This document shows positions 1 through 13,229 of a stretch of DNA of 64,000 nt, one piece after another. How positions within the stretch are numbered: the first letter of the stretch is position 1; the number at the start of each line of letters is the position of its first letter. The position numbers and the translations under genes were made by a program. Source of the stretch: Coriaria nepalensis (lineage: Eukaryota > Streptophyta > Magnoliopsida > Cucurbitales > Coriariaceae); assembly GCA_027186245.1 (NCBI GenBank), contig CP114492.1, positions 937,501 through 1,001,500 of the forward strand, given 5' to 3'. The notes under the pieces are model-generated. The model was not told the DNA's origin, searched no databases, and saw only the letters and a list, made by a program, of their open reading frames with translations.

Positions 1-245
1 ATTAATTTTATTGACGACTTTAATCGCTTTACTTACCTTTATCCTATTCACAATAAATATGATACCATTACCTACTTTAAACATTTCAAATCTCATTTTA
101 AAAATTATTTTTCTAGGTCCATTTCAAATCTTTTTCAGGCGTTAACCATACAAAAAAAAGTTCTACTTATATTAAGGGTTGCTTCACCTCCACAATAAGG
201 AAAATATGGTGGTCAGTTCAAAAAGCTTACAAGAATAATGAAATA
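1..245 (+). mobile_element. Copia retrotransposon integrase fragment (decayed)
   Basis: Frame 1 from the first base reads as the start of a Copia integrase core: FIDDF, then RFTYLYPI and a KYDTITYFKHFKSHF stretch, matching the usual (V/I)DD(F/Y)SR(F/Y)TW pattern. A stop follows near base 207. A frame-shifted piece near 205-225 reads KYGGQFK, matching the conserved DNGGEF region. The element is broken and runs off the left edge of the window. No LTR is visible here. Family assignment is firm; it may or may not be part of the same insertion as the reverse-transcriptase piece near 4.4 kb. Confidence 0.75.
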
Positions 246-3200
246 AAGTTTTTATAAATATATTCTATAAAATTTATGTCTTCTTATCAAACTGATTTTA
301 TTAATAAAATTCTTAAATATGTAAAGATTTTGTGTTAGTTTGTACTAATTTATTAATTCAAACCGTTCAATCTTAATTTAAAAAATGAGAAAAATGTCAT
401 ACAAATGAATATAATCCATTAATTTCATATTTTATATTAATTTGTATAATTAATTTTCATATTGATTCATAATTACGTAATATTTTTTTTATCTTTTAAA
501 TAAAAATTAAACGGTCCAGATTATTAATATTCGATACAAATCAACTAAAAAACGGAACTCGAAATTTGATGGCATGTCTCTCTCACAACTAAAAAGTAAA
601 TTATAAAGGTAGGCAAGTTATAAATATAAATTGCAAAACAAGGAAAATGTCTAAATCAGTGCTTAAAAAATGCAACCCGGTGGGTTTAAACTTTAATAAT
701 GTCCATCCATAACAGGCCCAAATAATTTGGTCTCCTTTAAGAACTCATTACAATGAGTTGATATTCATCAAGTTATGGGCTTTAATGGAGGTCACCTAGC
801 TATATATGACTTTTCCTTATTTATGTTAGAATGAACCCAACCCCAGTTCTTGGCCTTTTCGCTTCAACTCATAGGTATTATAAGAATGATATGCATTCAG
901 AACATATAAGAATTGGATCGTCATCTTAGAGTGTACATGATATTTAGTTACCGTAAGTATATTTGGAAATTTTTTAAAGTAGATTTAGTATTTATAAATC
1001 GATCGATTATAATCGTAAATATATATTTTATATATTATATTATCAACATCTCAGATGTAATTTCGGTGCTCGATCGGTCTATGGTTGTTCAATATTCCTA
1101 CAAACTACAATCCCCATTTCCAAAGAAACTGAGGAGATCTAGATGATCAGCAACTAGTTCTGCGTGAGAAACGAAATTAAGATTATGCTCACTAGGATTC
1201 AGCTAGGATTACTTACTTTAGACCATAAATATATATATATATATTTTTTTTTTAAGGAAAATCAAGTTTTGATAACTGTAAACAAGAGAACAAATTCAAA
1301 TTAGAATACTATTTCTTTTGGCTAGTGTGTGTTAGTGTCAGTGAATAGATTTAAGAGAAGTAAGATAATTCAAATCTAATTGTCGGGATGTTTTTGTCAC
1401 GACATGAGGATGACCTTAATGGACTCAAATCAGGGTCGTATATATATATATATATATCTTTCTGCTTTATTTGCTCCTCCACCAAGAGCAATATTCCCCC
1501 CACCAATTTAAACAATTGATTAATTAGTCCTAATCTAACTTTGACGCAGGCTAGTTTGTGCAAATCATTCAAGTAATGAATAAAATAGAATTCTTACTAA
1601 ATTTTGTTGTGAGTGAGAGATGAACTAGATCTTCTTCCTTTCTACTACCGACAACGAACCGGGGTTGATGTTATTTACTTTCGTGTCAAATTATTGTAAT
1701 GGAGTGAATCAAGATTAAGACCCTTAAACTTTAGACAAATCGAAATTTAATATACTAATTTTTCGGTAAATGCATTATTATAGGCCTTAAGATGGGTGTT
1801 ACAAGGTGTGATGATTTTGTGACTTGAACATGAGGCAATATTAGGAACGTGTAGAAAGATTTGATCCACACAATTCACTAGATATTCAATTGATATGGGT
1901 CGGATAGTTATGGAAATTTTGTTTGGATTGGATATATGTTCTAATGGATGTTCGACTATTATGTGCACTCGTTTATACTAGTTATTAATTAAAATTAAAA
2001 ATATGGAAAATCAAAACCATCTTGGTAGAATACGCGGCACAAAAAAATAATAATGAATCGAATACTCGTAGATATCCATCCTTAGAGCCTAGAGTTTCGC
2101 ATTTGGGATTGAATGAATCGGTTTAATTGAGGAGAGGGGTTGACGATGCCGGTGGCCCGGTTCGGAAAATTGCAAAGCGAGATGAAAAAAATTCAAAGGA
2201 AGTGAAAATGAAGTAAATAAAAAAAAGATCAATTTTTATTTTTATTTTTTATAATTAGGGTAAAAAAAGAAAAAAAAAGAAGTTCAAGAAGACAAATTAT
2301 ATATAGGTGAATTGTGAATGGCGGTTCCTATTTGTTATACAACTTTTGTTAGAAATGTAATTTTAGCCCCAATTACATGGTCAATTAGAAAATCGAAACC
2401 TACAAGGACTATATCAATATAAAGAAACTATGTCCCTTCTATTCAAGTCCCAAGAGCAATAATTCAATTACTTTTCCCATCTAATTAATTATGTCATTGC
2501 TTACCCAACTCATCAATACATAATGAAAAACTTTTTGAACTACAATCAAGATATGTTTGTTGGTTTTGCATCTCTGCTGAGCGACGCGTCTGGTCATCAA
2601 CATGGAAGCCTCCATGATTTCATGAAAAGAAAAGAAAAAAATGGTACAAAAAGAGAAAATATTTTGGTAAGTTTGGTCACTGATAATCAAAATTGAATAT
2701 AAAATTTAATGTGATAAATGATATGATATATATATATATATGTATAGATATTTGAACTCTTATTTTAAAATTAATTAATAATAAAAAAAATGACGCAACT
2801 TTCTTATATATTAAAATTTTTAAACTTCTTTTTCACATATAAGATGAGATATATATCTCGATAATACTAATTCTTTTGTTAGTTTATGATTGAGCTTGAA
2901 ATGGGAAACAACTCATCTCGATGGGCATATATATATACACATAGAAGACAAGGTGAGATTCTCTAAATAAACAATTGAAAAAGTTTTTAACCTATCTATG
3001 ATCTTAACCTTGATTTGAGAGTTGATTTTTGGCTGTGAAAACTGAGCTCATATTGACAAAATGGACTGGCAAAAAGATCATATCATGACCAGTGGGTCAA
3101 CCATGGCACCAGCACTGCTTGCTTCATAATCCATTCATCTCAAATTTTGGCCTACCAAGCAAAATGAGTATCATGTGGGTAAAAAGTCCATGCAGTTTCC

Positions 3201-4250
3201 GATCCAAATATAATAACATGTATAAAATAAAGAAATGAAAAAGGTAGCCCCAACCCCACATAACATATTTTGTAATGAAATGAAATTAAACTATTCATAC
3301 GTCTTCGTTTTGATATGGGAAATAATTGAGAGATTAAATTTGTATAATATTAATTTGAAAAAAAGAAATTGTCCCACGTACCATGCATGCAGGAGGAACA
3401 TCATGATGGGTACCTTTTGGAGAATTATTGATACATCAATTGTGAAAAGCTTTGTCACATAAAGCTACCATATCATAGTGACCTCATTACACACATGTAT
3501 ATGTTTATTCTCCTGTTTGGTTCAATTTTATTAAATGAGAGAGTATTTTTCAATTTTATTTTTTTTTGTATTTTATGTTGGGAATGATTATTTCAAAATA
3601 CTTGACTACTCGCATTTATATTTTAAATTTCTCATTTTTATATAAATATATGATTTAATTATATAATATATGATAAGTAAACTACTACATATGTGCAAAC
3701 CCAAAAAATCGTCTTCCAAACCCAAAAAATTGTCTTCCAAAGTGTAAGACATTGTTCTGTATAAATCGTTCCCATGACATAGTTTGAGCAGATCAATATT
3801 CCAGTTTCCAAGTTATAGGTAGTTTTGAGTAAAGACCACGCACTTTTGTTTTTTTCTTGCATACGACAATGGAGAGATCGACCCATATACTTCAGAACAA
3901 ATCAATATGTAAATGAATATTCTTATGATCTTATCCAATATCCATCTATATATATATATGTCATATCATGCGTTATATAATTATTAGTTCTAATTTGTCT
4001 GTCGCCTTGAGGAAATTTCGAACGAGGACAAAACATGATCAGACACATTGGTTGCTTACTTCCTCTTTTAATGTGCACCATATAATAATACGTTTATAGT
4101 CAAAATGAGTTTTCGGAAAGAGTGAAATTGACGAACGAGCAAATACTATTTACTACAACTTATTAGATTTGTTAGCAGTTAATTAATTAGAAAGACCTGG
4201 TCTCTTACGTTGATTATTATTGATTTTGAATTCATTTTTATTAGCTCATA
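246..4250. other. AT-rich spacer, no gene seen
   Basis: No reading frame here has family resemblance or splice structure. The stretch holds A/T runs, a (TA)n tract at 1439-1457 and a 24-base tandem duplication at about 3697-3740 (AACCCAAAAAATcGTCTTCC repeated with one change). The open frames present are short and do not look coding. Confidence 0.6.
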
Positions 4251-4296
4251 TACGTGCATGGTGTATGCATACATACGTCCGTTCTTTATACACGAT

Positions 4297-4757
4297 CCTT
4301 TCCCTCCTACATGTACGTTTGTACTTTTGGCCAACTGTCTGTACGATCATTCATGTAAGCTTCATTTTGTTATCAAGCAAGCATCTAAAGATGTTAGATG
4401 GAAATTGGTTATGGAACAAGAACTTGAAACTCTCAAATTGAACAATACTTGGTCTGTGGTTGATTTGCCTTTGAACAAAACATCAATAAGTTGTAAATGG
4501 GTGTTTAAGATTACATAAGGCTGATAAGAGAGTAGAACATTTTAAAGCTAGATTAGTAATTAAGGGTTTCATTTAAAAAGAGGACATGGACTTTCATGAG
4601 ACTTCTGGTGGCTAAAATGGTGACTATCCGGACAATCCTTTCCCTTGCCTCTATGCATGATTGGCATATTTTTCATACGAACCTTTCCCTCCTGCATGTA
4701 CGTTTCTATTTTTGGCCAACTGTTTGTATGATCATCCACATCAGCTTCATTTTGTTA
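4297..4757 (+). mobile_element. Copia reverse-transcriptase fragment between two 76-bp direct repeats
   Basis: Bases 4374-4681 encode the N-terminal part of a Copia reverse transcriptase with one frameshift and a stop: QASKDVRWKLVMEQELETL, NTWSVVDLP, CKWVFKI, then after a frame break FKARLVIKGF, DFHET, and VAKMVTIRTILSLASMHDWHIF. A segment of about 76 bases lies immediately on each side (4297-4372 and 4682-4757). The two copies are similar along their length, sharing TTTCCCTCC, CATGTACGTTT and TTTTGGCCAACTGT. Sequence just after the second copy has a TATAAATA box. The arrangement resembles a small non-autonomous LTR element that kept only a piece of RT, but truncation plus duplication could also explain it. 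Confidence 0.6.
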
Positions 4758-4799
4758 TTCCCAACTCATGTTATATTCGTGATTTAGGCATGAGTGAGT

Positions 4800-6048
4800 T
4801 ATACCCGATTCCTTTTCTTCTTGTATAAATATACATGTAATGTAATGATGCTAGTATAATATGAATGAGAATTTAACTTCACTCATCTTAAACTCTCTAT
4901 CCAAATTATACGTTCTTTATCAATTTTGGATTTATACGAGATGGACTTTATAAGAAAATGGAGCCACTAAAATTTTGATGCCATTGGTTGCTACATCCCG
5001 ACCAAGTCATAGCCAAAATGTCAAACCAACTTTTTTTTTTTTAATTTAAATTTTTTACTTTATATTTTTATGAGTGACACATATAATACGATTAGACTCA
5101 TCAGTTGGAAACGTTAAAGGAGATCGCATAAAGGGATATTTCTTTGTGTTAATTACTTTTCAAATTTTTTTAAAATAAATTATATCTAAAAATAAATCAA
5201 TTAATTTTATATTATTATAAGATATATTACATTAATTACATATATAATTCAGATGACAGCTTAAACTACTTTTATTAGTAAACGGACCCATTAATTAATC
5301 AAGCATTAATGGCAAAGGTAAATCATCTAAGTCGGTGGAAAAATGACTGTTTATGAACAGTCATTTATGTATTTGTTTCTCCTTGACGTTTCTAATCAAG
5401 ATAAGAAGAGCACTAATCCACGTATATCATGTTAAAAACTATATAAGAAGAGCACTAATCCTTCGTATAAGAATGACTAATCTTATAAGTTCGTGAACCA
5501 CGAAAACGAGTCCGAGAATCAATATAAATCGGAGATAGTGAATACAAGGATTTGGATAGAACTCTTCTCAAATCTCAAATACACTAAAATAATAATAATA
5601 TCAATCATTTATGACCAAGAAAAAAAAAGTCAAATATGTGTTTCTGAGTAATAGTTGAGATCTTCGCTCAAGAGACGATGCACTTAAGAAGTTGGATCCA
5701 AGCCGGATTTGCTCCGAATGACTTACCATGATCAGAATCGATGCACTTAATATATATATATTATGAAATAATTATCTAGGCTCTCAACAATAATCAGATA
5801 CTAAACAAATAAACTTGTTGTGCATTAATTAAGAAGACGTAGTATATAGAAATATATGAGATAAAACTACAAATGGCTAGCTTAGAATCAACAAATATAT
5901 GATCTCCCAATATTACAGATCAGACTAATTAAGTCTACAAAATGAAGCAAATGATTGCACTTTTTCCATCTCCCGGCCACCCTCAAAATCTAACACCAAT
6001 AACAATGAAATAATAAATACTAAAATCCCCACGTACATAAATTTGTTG
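4800..6048. other. Spacer downstream of the MYB gene, no gene seen
   Basis: AT-rich DNA with no recognised coding sequence. The part nearest 6048 should include the 3' untranslated region of the minus-strand MYB gene. Confidence 0.5.
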
Positions 6049-7516
6049 TTATTGCAAAGGCACAAAGTAGCTAGAATCTTGATCAAAAGCCAGATCCCGT
6101 GTCATGTTGCACTGTTCGTAACCGCCTTCGTTGTCCGAAACTAGCTGATCATGAGGATATACCATAGAGCTACTCCTCTCTGCAGCTCCCCAATTGCTGC
6201 TCTCTATAGAACTACTTGCATTGCTACCATTAATCACACTATCGCTATTGTTTATCCCATAAAAACCTTCCAACCCATTATACAGATTTCCCTGATTGCA
6301 ACTGCTATAATTCAACTCACCAAGCTGATGATCACTTGCAAAATACTCAATCCCTTGATTAAAATTTGTCTGGGCAGAAGCAGTAGCACTGTTAACATGT
6401 TGATCATAGTTGCTATAGATGTTTGGGGAAGTACTATATAGTTGATCAATTGTGCTTGTGTCTGAAAATCTTCCTTCAAGTTCTAGAAGCCAGTTTCTTA
6501 GAGATTCTTGCTCTTTGTTGATCAAACAAGGGTTTGGGTTCAAATTGGCTAATGGCACTGCTACTAGAGGATTATTCTGATCTGGCCAGTATGGGGTACT
6601 TTGGTTTATATATCCTTGAAGTAGAGTACTTGTATAATTCTCATGATCTTCTTCCTTCATGGTCATCATCTCTTGCTCTTTAAAGCTTTTAGCATGCAAA
6701 GCGAGAGCTTGGCGTTGTTCACGCTGCTTTCCGAGAAGCTTCTTCTTCAGTTTCGTGTTCCAGTAATTCTTGATATCGTTATCTGTCCGTTCCGGTAATT
6801 GTCCTGCAATAATCGACCACCTACAGAATACACATATATAAATTATTATCAGATGACATGATATCAATTAATTATTACATTAGTATTGCTTCCCAAGAGC
6901 TTAATTAATTTATTAAAAAGATAATCATATATAATGGCTAGGTGATTGATGATCTTGATTATGGACTTTTTTGGCTAGTACACATAACCTAAAACTTCCT
7001 GTTCTAATTAATTAATACCCTCAAGCACTAATGCAAAAACGCTTCGTTTTAAAAAAAAATAAAAAAAAAAAGAAAAGAAAAAGGAAAATGAAGAAGATAG
7101 TGACCATGATCACCTGCTTCCAATACTTAAATAGAGGTTGCAAATGATGTTATCTTCTTGCTCTGAGAAGCCTCCATGTTTAATGTTTGGTCTAAGATAA
7201 TTCAACCATCTTAGACGGCAGCTCTTCCCACATCTCTTTAGTCCTACACGAAAATCAAATCGAATAATTATTTACGTGTCTAATTAACTTCATTTACTTG
7301 ATTATTCTATTCTTCAACATGTATATATATATATATATATGATCATAAAATTTGAAGAGTAAATAGGTTAATTTGCATACCTATTTTTTGCGGTAAGGCG
7401 ATCCAGTTGCCGCCGGTTCCGTTCTTGTCGATATAAGCTTTGAGCTTGGAATCTTCATCAGGGGACCATGGACCTTTCTTCACTTTAGCCTTGTCACAAC
7501 AAGGAGCCCTCCCCAT
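6049..7516 (-). CDS. R2R3-MYB transcription factor, subgroup 14 (RAX / MYB36 / MYB68 / MYB87 type)
   Basis: DNA-binding transcription factor. Exons are 7381-7516, 7114-7243 and 6049-6820 (345 residues); the two introns have GT-AG ends and sit at the standard R2R3-MYB positions. The protein opens with [20 protein letters not shown], has an R2 repeat ending in [10 protein letters not shown] and an R3 repeat containing [20 protein letters not shown]. That N-terminus and R3 end are typical of subgroup 14, whose members act in axillary meristem formation, root growth and Casparian-strip control. The C-terminal exon is rich in Asn, Ser and Gln, as expected for a variable activation region. Several upstream in-frame codons exist, but the ATG at 7516 gives the family start. 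Gene order suggests it corresponds to Arabidopsis MYB68 and MYB87; which subgroup member it is by descent needs a tree. Confidence 0.95.
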
Positions 7517-8600
7517 CAGTAAATGATCGGTGAATTGTTTTGATATTTGATGATGTTGATGCTGAAAAAACTTTATAAACCACAACTCACGCTTGCTTGC
7601 TATAAGTTATCTAGACCTTTTTTTTTTCTTTTCTATCTTTCTTTCTTTTTGGAGAGCAAATAATGGTGATAATGATGATGATAATGTTAATTAATGGTAG
7701 TTAGTATATATAATAGAATGTATAAGCCAGAGAGAGAGAGAGAATAATCGCTGGAGAAAGAGATCAGACATGATAAAGGGGTCACAGAATTTCAAAAGGT
7801 GTTTGGAAAAAAAGATGAAAACTTTACTAATAATAAAATAAATGGTGGACAAATTGGGACTTGCCAGAAAAGTACTAGCAAACCATTGCCTCTTTCCCAT
7901 TGTCTTCTCTCTCCTTCATCTAATGAGTTGAATGGTTCTTATGTATGGATTTATGCCAATTGAGTATAGGAATACTTGTCATGAGTATAGCTAGCTTAGC
8001 TATACATCATTAATGAAGCGAGCATTAATTATGGAAGGAAGGAGGAAGCTAGCTTGCTTAGAGCAGGCTGAAGTAAGCCATGTGGTGGAGAAGTTGGTTT
8101 TGAATTTTCAGCCCTCTAATTAGAAATATTCTTTTACAGCTTCCATTCTGTAAAAAGTTACCCTTTTTCTTAGTTTGAATTGATATAAAAGTTGAAAAAA
8201 GTGAAAAAAATGACTACATCAAAACTGCATAATATTGCATGCATCATCCGTTTGAACTCGTACAATGAAGATTTAGTCTCATCTTTCATGACTTCATCTT
8301 TATCCTCTTTGTCCCAGTCATTGTTTCATACCGAGTCTTCTATTCATGATTCCAAGAGAGAGAAGAAAAGCAAAAAAAAAAAAACTCTACTGCATATAGT
8401 TTTATTGAGTAAATATGTATTAGTCTTTACACCAAGTCTATAAACCATTCAGACAATGTATTTGACAATATAAGGATCCGTACCAAACTTATAGGTTTAT
8501 TGAGTCAAATTACTAATTAATTATAATAATAGTATGTAAGACAAGAACTTTACTTGTAAATTGTAATGATATCTGCCCTTAAATTAATACGTGAAGTTAA
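7517..8600. promoter_or_regulatory. Upstream region of the MYB gene
   Basis: Read on the minus strand, this holds the 5' leader and promoter of the MYB gene. There is a pyrimidine-rich stretch at 7617-7650, a TATATATA-like box near 7705-7712 about 190 bases from the ATG, and a (GA)n tract at 7730-7743. No other gene is seen before the Copia LTR. Confidence 0.4.
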
Positions 8601-8786
8601 TGTGAAGAAATATAGTATTTTGTTTTATTATTTATTAAGGGTAGAATAATTTTTTTAATTTTTTTTTGTTTAGTCTATATATATAATTTTTGTTATGTAG
8701 GTTAAATAATCTTTTTATTATGCATATCAATGAAACCCTAATTTTCTATTTTCTTATTTTTTATTATTTTCTTTGATTGTTGTATA
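8601..8786 (+). repeat. 5' LTR of the Copia element
   Basis: Similar over its length to 13080-13229, with shared blocks such as TTTTGTTTTATTATTTATTA versus TTTTATTTTATTATTTATTA, and AATGAAACC followed by TAATTT. It begins TGTGAAG. It is about 35 bases longer than the 3' copy, mainly because of an extra T-rich stretch. A degraded primer-binding site follows directly. Confidence 0.75.
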
Positions 8787-8798
8787 TGATATTAGAAT
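8787..8798 (+). other. Degraded tRNA-Met primer-binding site
   Basis: TGATATTAGAAT lies immediately after the 5' LTR. The usual Copia primer-binding site is TGGTATCAGAGC; the differences are G-to-A or C-to-T changes, as expected for methylation-driven decay. Confidence 0.55.
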
Positions 8799-11700
8799 AA
8801 AAATTTATGGGACGAAGCTTAATCTCAAACATAACTTTCACAGATACAACTGGTATTCGTTATTTTTTTTACAACCTGGTATTTATTTAGTTTTGGCTAT
8901 CTGATATTTCGTTTTCCTTTATTTTGCGATCTAGTTTTCTTAAAGGGTAAAAAGATGTAGGAATATGTTAGAGGAACTTTTGTGTAACCTAAAACTATGG
9001 ATGAGATCGATGAGGGTTATGTTACTTTGATAGATGCATGAGAAGTAAACAATATAAAAATTATTACTTCAATTACTAATTTTGTTGAGCATTTCATAGG
9101 TACACAGTTAGCAAAGTATGAGACAGTAAAGAGGGTTTGGGATCATCTGCAAAGGTTATTCACTCAATCAAATTTTGCAAAACAATATCAATTGGAGAAT
9201 GACATACGAGCTTTTCAACAGAAGAATATGAGTTTTCAGGAGTTTTACTGTGCTATGATAGATCTTTGAGATTAATTGGCTCTTATAGAATCGGCAGAAT
9301 TAAAGGCGAATTAAAGGCATGTGGTGCCTATATTAATTATAGAGAGCATCAATGGTTGGTACAATTTTTAATGGTACTTCGCAATTATTTTAAAAGACTT
9401 AGAGATTCAATTTTGCATCATTTTTCACTTCTTTCCATTGACTCAGTTGTCGGTGAGTTATTGGCTAAAAAAATATGTCTTAAGTCCTATTTTAAAAAGG
9501 GAATTCTTTCTACTTCTAATCTTTATGTATTAGCAGTACCTCCTAAGCCACTCTTTAATAATCATAATAAGCCTTACCACAAGGGTTGTCTTCAACGAGT
9601 GCAGTTTCTATAAGCAGAAAGGTCATTGAAAGGCTCAGTGCCTAAGTTGAGATAGCAACATCAATCGTAGCAGCATCAATCTTAAGCTTGGAAGTCATAA
9701 TCTAATGCTCATAGACTATCTATAGGTTATAAACCACTGTAGTCTAATACGGCAGCAATAATTTTAACAGGTCCTTTCACCGATCTTAGTAATCTGGCCG
9801 AGAGATTTCAAAAGTTTCTCTCTTTACATCCACAAGCTATGTCTGTTTCTCCTTCCATAGATCAGTTGCCTCATAGTTCTTCAGGTATATCACATTTTAT
9901 ATGGGTCTAAGATCTTGGTGCTTCTCATCATATGTCTCCAGATTCTTCATTTTTGCTTATGTGTCTCTTTGATCTTTTATTCATGTCATGATTGTTGATG
10001 ACACTCTTATGCCTTTAGCAAATATTGGTTATGTTATCACACCTCACTCTCTCTCCTTAAGGCTTATCATATTCTATAACTCACATTAAATCTTGCTTCT
10101 ATTGGTCAGTTATGTGATTCTGATAATTTAGTCACCTTTTCCTTTTTTTCTTGTTATGTGCAGGATCTGTAATCTTAGAAGCTGATTGGGATAGGTCATA
10201 GAAAGGGGGACTATATATTTTGGATGGGTTAAAAGTGTTTATTGTTGCTACTACTAATGTTGATTTGTCTTCTCTTCGGTTGAGTCATTTTTCTTCTAAT
10301 TTTTATTTGTGGCATTCTCGCTTAGGTCATATTTCGTCTTCTAGTTTGAGATTTATGGTATTCACAGAGGCTTTAGGAAATTTGAAAACTTGTGATATTT
10401 CTGATTGTAGTGGCTGTAAATTGGTAAAATTTTCAACTTTACTTTTTAATTAAAGTATTTTTATTTCTTCTTCTCATTTTGATTTGATTCATTTTGATGT
10501 ATGGAGACCTTCTTTTGTTGCTACAAAAAGAGGGCTTTGATATTATGTTTCTTTTATTAATGATCATACTCGTTATTATTATGTTTATTTAATGAAACAT
10601 CATTCTGAATTCTTTAAGATATATATAGCCTTTCGAGCTCTTGTCAAAACTCATCATTATGTTGTTATCAAATGTTTTAGATATGATTTGGGTGGAGAAT
10701 ACACCTCTAATTAATTTTGTGAGTTGCTTTCCTTAGATGGAACTATTCACCAAACTTCGTGTATAGTTACGCAAAATAGTGTTGCTGAAAGAAAACATAG
10801 CCACTTGAAATTACTCATTCTCTCTTTTGTCTGCCTCTATTCCTACTGTGTTTTGGGATGAAGATGTTCTTACTGCTGTAGGTTTGATTAATACAATCTC
10901 ATCTTCTCATATTTCATGTTTTTCTCCTTTCGAAAGGTTGTATGGGTATGCCGTTGATTATTCTTTCTTTAGAGTTTTTTGTTGTACTTGTTTAGTTCTT
11001 CATCCTCATATAAGATGCAGTAAGTTTTCGTCCCGATTAGCTATTTGTATCTTTCTTTGTTATGGTGAAGGTTAAAATGGGTATCGTTATTTTGATCCAA
11101 TAACTCAGAAAATTTATGTGTCTCATCACGTTGTTTTTCTTGAGTATATACCTTTCTTTTCTAGTCCATCCACTACTCGTAGCTTGACTATATTTGATCT
11201 TATTCATATAGATCATTTTTCTGAGGATTCTGATAGTTTATCATCTTAGGTTCCTAGTACTTCAATTCGTACTGATTATTTTGCAAGTATTGACACTTTA
11301 CTCTGCGGCACACCTGATGTTCTCTCTTCTCCTATAGTCCCTTAAGCTCAGTCTGAGATTGTGGATCCACCTCTACGTCAATTCATTCGCATTCGTAAGT
11401 CCACAAAGTTACCTGATTTTGATTATTTTTTGTTATTCTTCATCTTTTACTTCCTTGTTAGCTTCTATTCATTGTCTGGCTTAGCTCTCCTTTTATAAAG
11501 AGGCCATTCTTGATTCTCTTTGGAAGCAAGCTATAGATGAAGAACTTTCTACTTTGCATAAGACAGATACTTGGGATTTGGTTCCTCTACCTTCTGGTAA
11601 GAGTGTTGTTGGTTGTCGTTAGGTGTACAAGATTAAGACTAATTTTGATGAATCTATTGAGCGATACAAAGCTAGGTTGGTTGCAAAAGGGTACTCTTAA

Positions 11701-13079
11701 TAGTATGATATTAATTATGAGGAGACATTTCCTCCTGTTGCAAAAACGACTACGATTCATACTCTTACTGTAATGGCTTCGGTTTGTCAGTGGCATATCT
11801 CTCAACTAGATATTAAAAATACCTTCTTGAATGGAGATCTTCAAGAAAAAATTTATAGGGCACCCTCCTAATATTTCACATGACTCTAGGTATTTTTGCA
11901 AGATTAAGAAATCATTAAATGGTCTCAAACAAGGACCTTGTGCTTGGTTTGAGAAATTCTCTGTTGTGATTTCTTCACTTTATACGCCCGTCTTTCTTCT
12001 TAAGGTAAGGTAAAGGGTCAAAAATCTAGATTCGACTGGTGGGCAATTGCCCATTTCAATGAAATGGTGGTTTTGCTTCTAGTAGTAATGATTATGCTCT
12101 TTTTGTTAAAAGCACTGATGTAGGTCGTATTATTCTGTCTTTATATGTGGATGACATAATTATTACTGGTGATGATATTGACGGTATTTTAGTTTTGAAG
12201 ACATAGTTAGCTCGATAGTTTAAAATAAAAAAATTTGGGTTCTTTACGATATTTCTTGGGTATTGAGGTGGGCTACTCACTCATATGTTATCTTTTTTCT
12301 CAATCAAAATATATTGTAGATATTCTTGAGTGGGCTAAACTTACTGATAAAAAGACTATAGATACTTTCATTAAGGTTAACGCAAAATATTCTTCTTCTG
12401 ATGGTTTACCTTGGGCCAATACTATTGTTGGGAACTTAGTATATCTCACTATTACTCGTTTAGATATTACACATGTTGTTCATGTTGTTAGTCAATTTGT
12501 TACTTCTCCTATTATAGTTCATTGGGCAGATGTTCTTCATATTTTACGGTATCTTCAGAGTACAGTTTTTCAATTTTTTACTTTCATCCACCTCTTTCTT
12601 GTTGCGTGCATACTCTGATGCTGATCACGAAAGTGATCCCACATATCGCAAGTCTATTACTATTTTTTGTATCTTTTTAGGTGATTCTCTTATTTCTTGA
12701 AAAAGGAAGAAACAATATATTATTTCTCAATCTTCTGCCGAAACAGAATATCATGCTATGACATCTACTATCAAATAGATTGTTTGGTTACATTGGTTAC
12801 TTGCAAATATGTGAGTTTCTTTTTCTCATCTCACTCTTATGTATTATGATAACCATAGTTTTATTCAAATTGCTCACAACTCGATTTTTCATGAACGAAC
12901 TAAGCATATTGAGATTGATTATCACATTACTCGTCATCCATCATCTCAAGCATAACACTATTATTTTGCCATTTATTTCTTCTTCTTTATAGATTGTAGA
13001 TTCTATTTCCCTCTTTCATTTTATAGTTAGCAGACTCTCGATATTTATCATATTATCGTATTATGAGTTTGAGAAGAGA

Positions 13080-13229
13080 TATTAAAAAGTATAATATTTT
13101 ATTTTATTATTTATTAGGAATAAAATAATCTATATATATAACCTTTATTATTTATATTAAATCATCTTTTTCATTATGCTAATGAAACCTTAATTTCCCA
13201 ATTTCTTATTTTTCTTTAAATGTTTCACA
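13080..13229 (+). repeat. 3' LTR of the Copia element
   Basis: Pairs with the 5' LTR at 8601-8786 and ends in CACA. Just upstream, TTTGAGAAGAGA looks like a polypurine tract of the TTGAGGGGGAG type after G-to-A decay. The extensive divergence between the LTRs indicates an old insertion. Confidence 0.75.

Larger units (their letters stand above)
8601..13229 (+). mobile_element. Degenerate full-length Copia LTR retrotransposon
   Basis: All Copia domains appear in order, each broken by stops and frameshifts. Gag is at about 8990-9500 (NFVEHFIGTQLAKYETVKRVWDHL region). A GAG-pre-integrase piece with LWHSRLGHISSSSLR is at 10308-10352. The integrase core is at about 10480-10800 (DVWRPS, GGEYTS, VAERKHS). 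Reverse transcriptase starts at about 11500 (WDLVPLPSGKSVVG; YKARLVAKGYS; SQLDIKNTFLNGDL; YVDDIIITGDD at 12145-12177). RNase H is at about 12610-12790 (SDAD; ISQSSAETEYHAM). LTRs lie at both ends. The element cannot be active. Many changes look like C-to-T or G-to-A, which is typical of long-methylated repeats. I saw no convincing target-site duplication. Confidence 0.92.
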
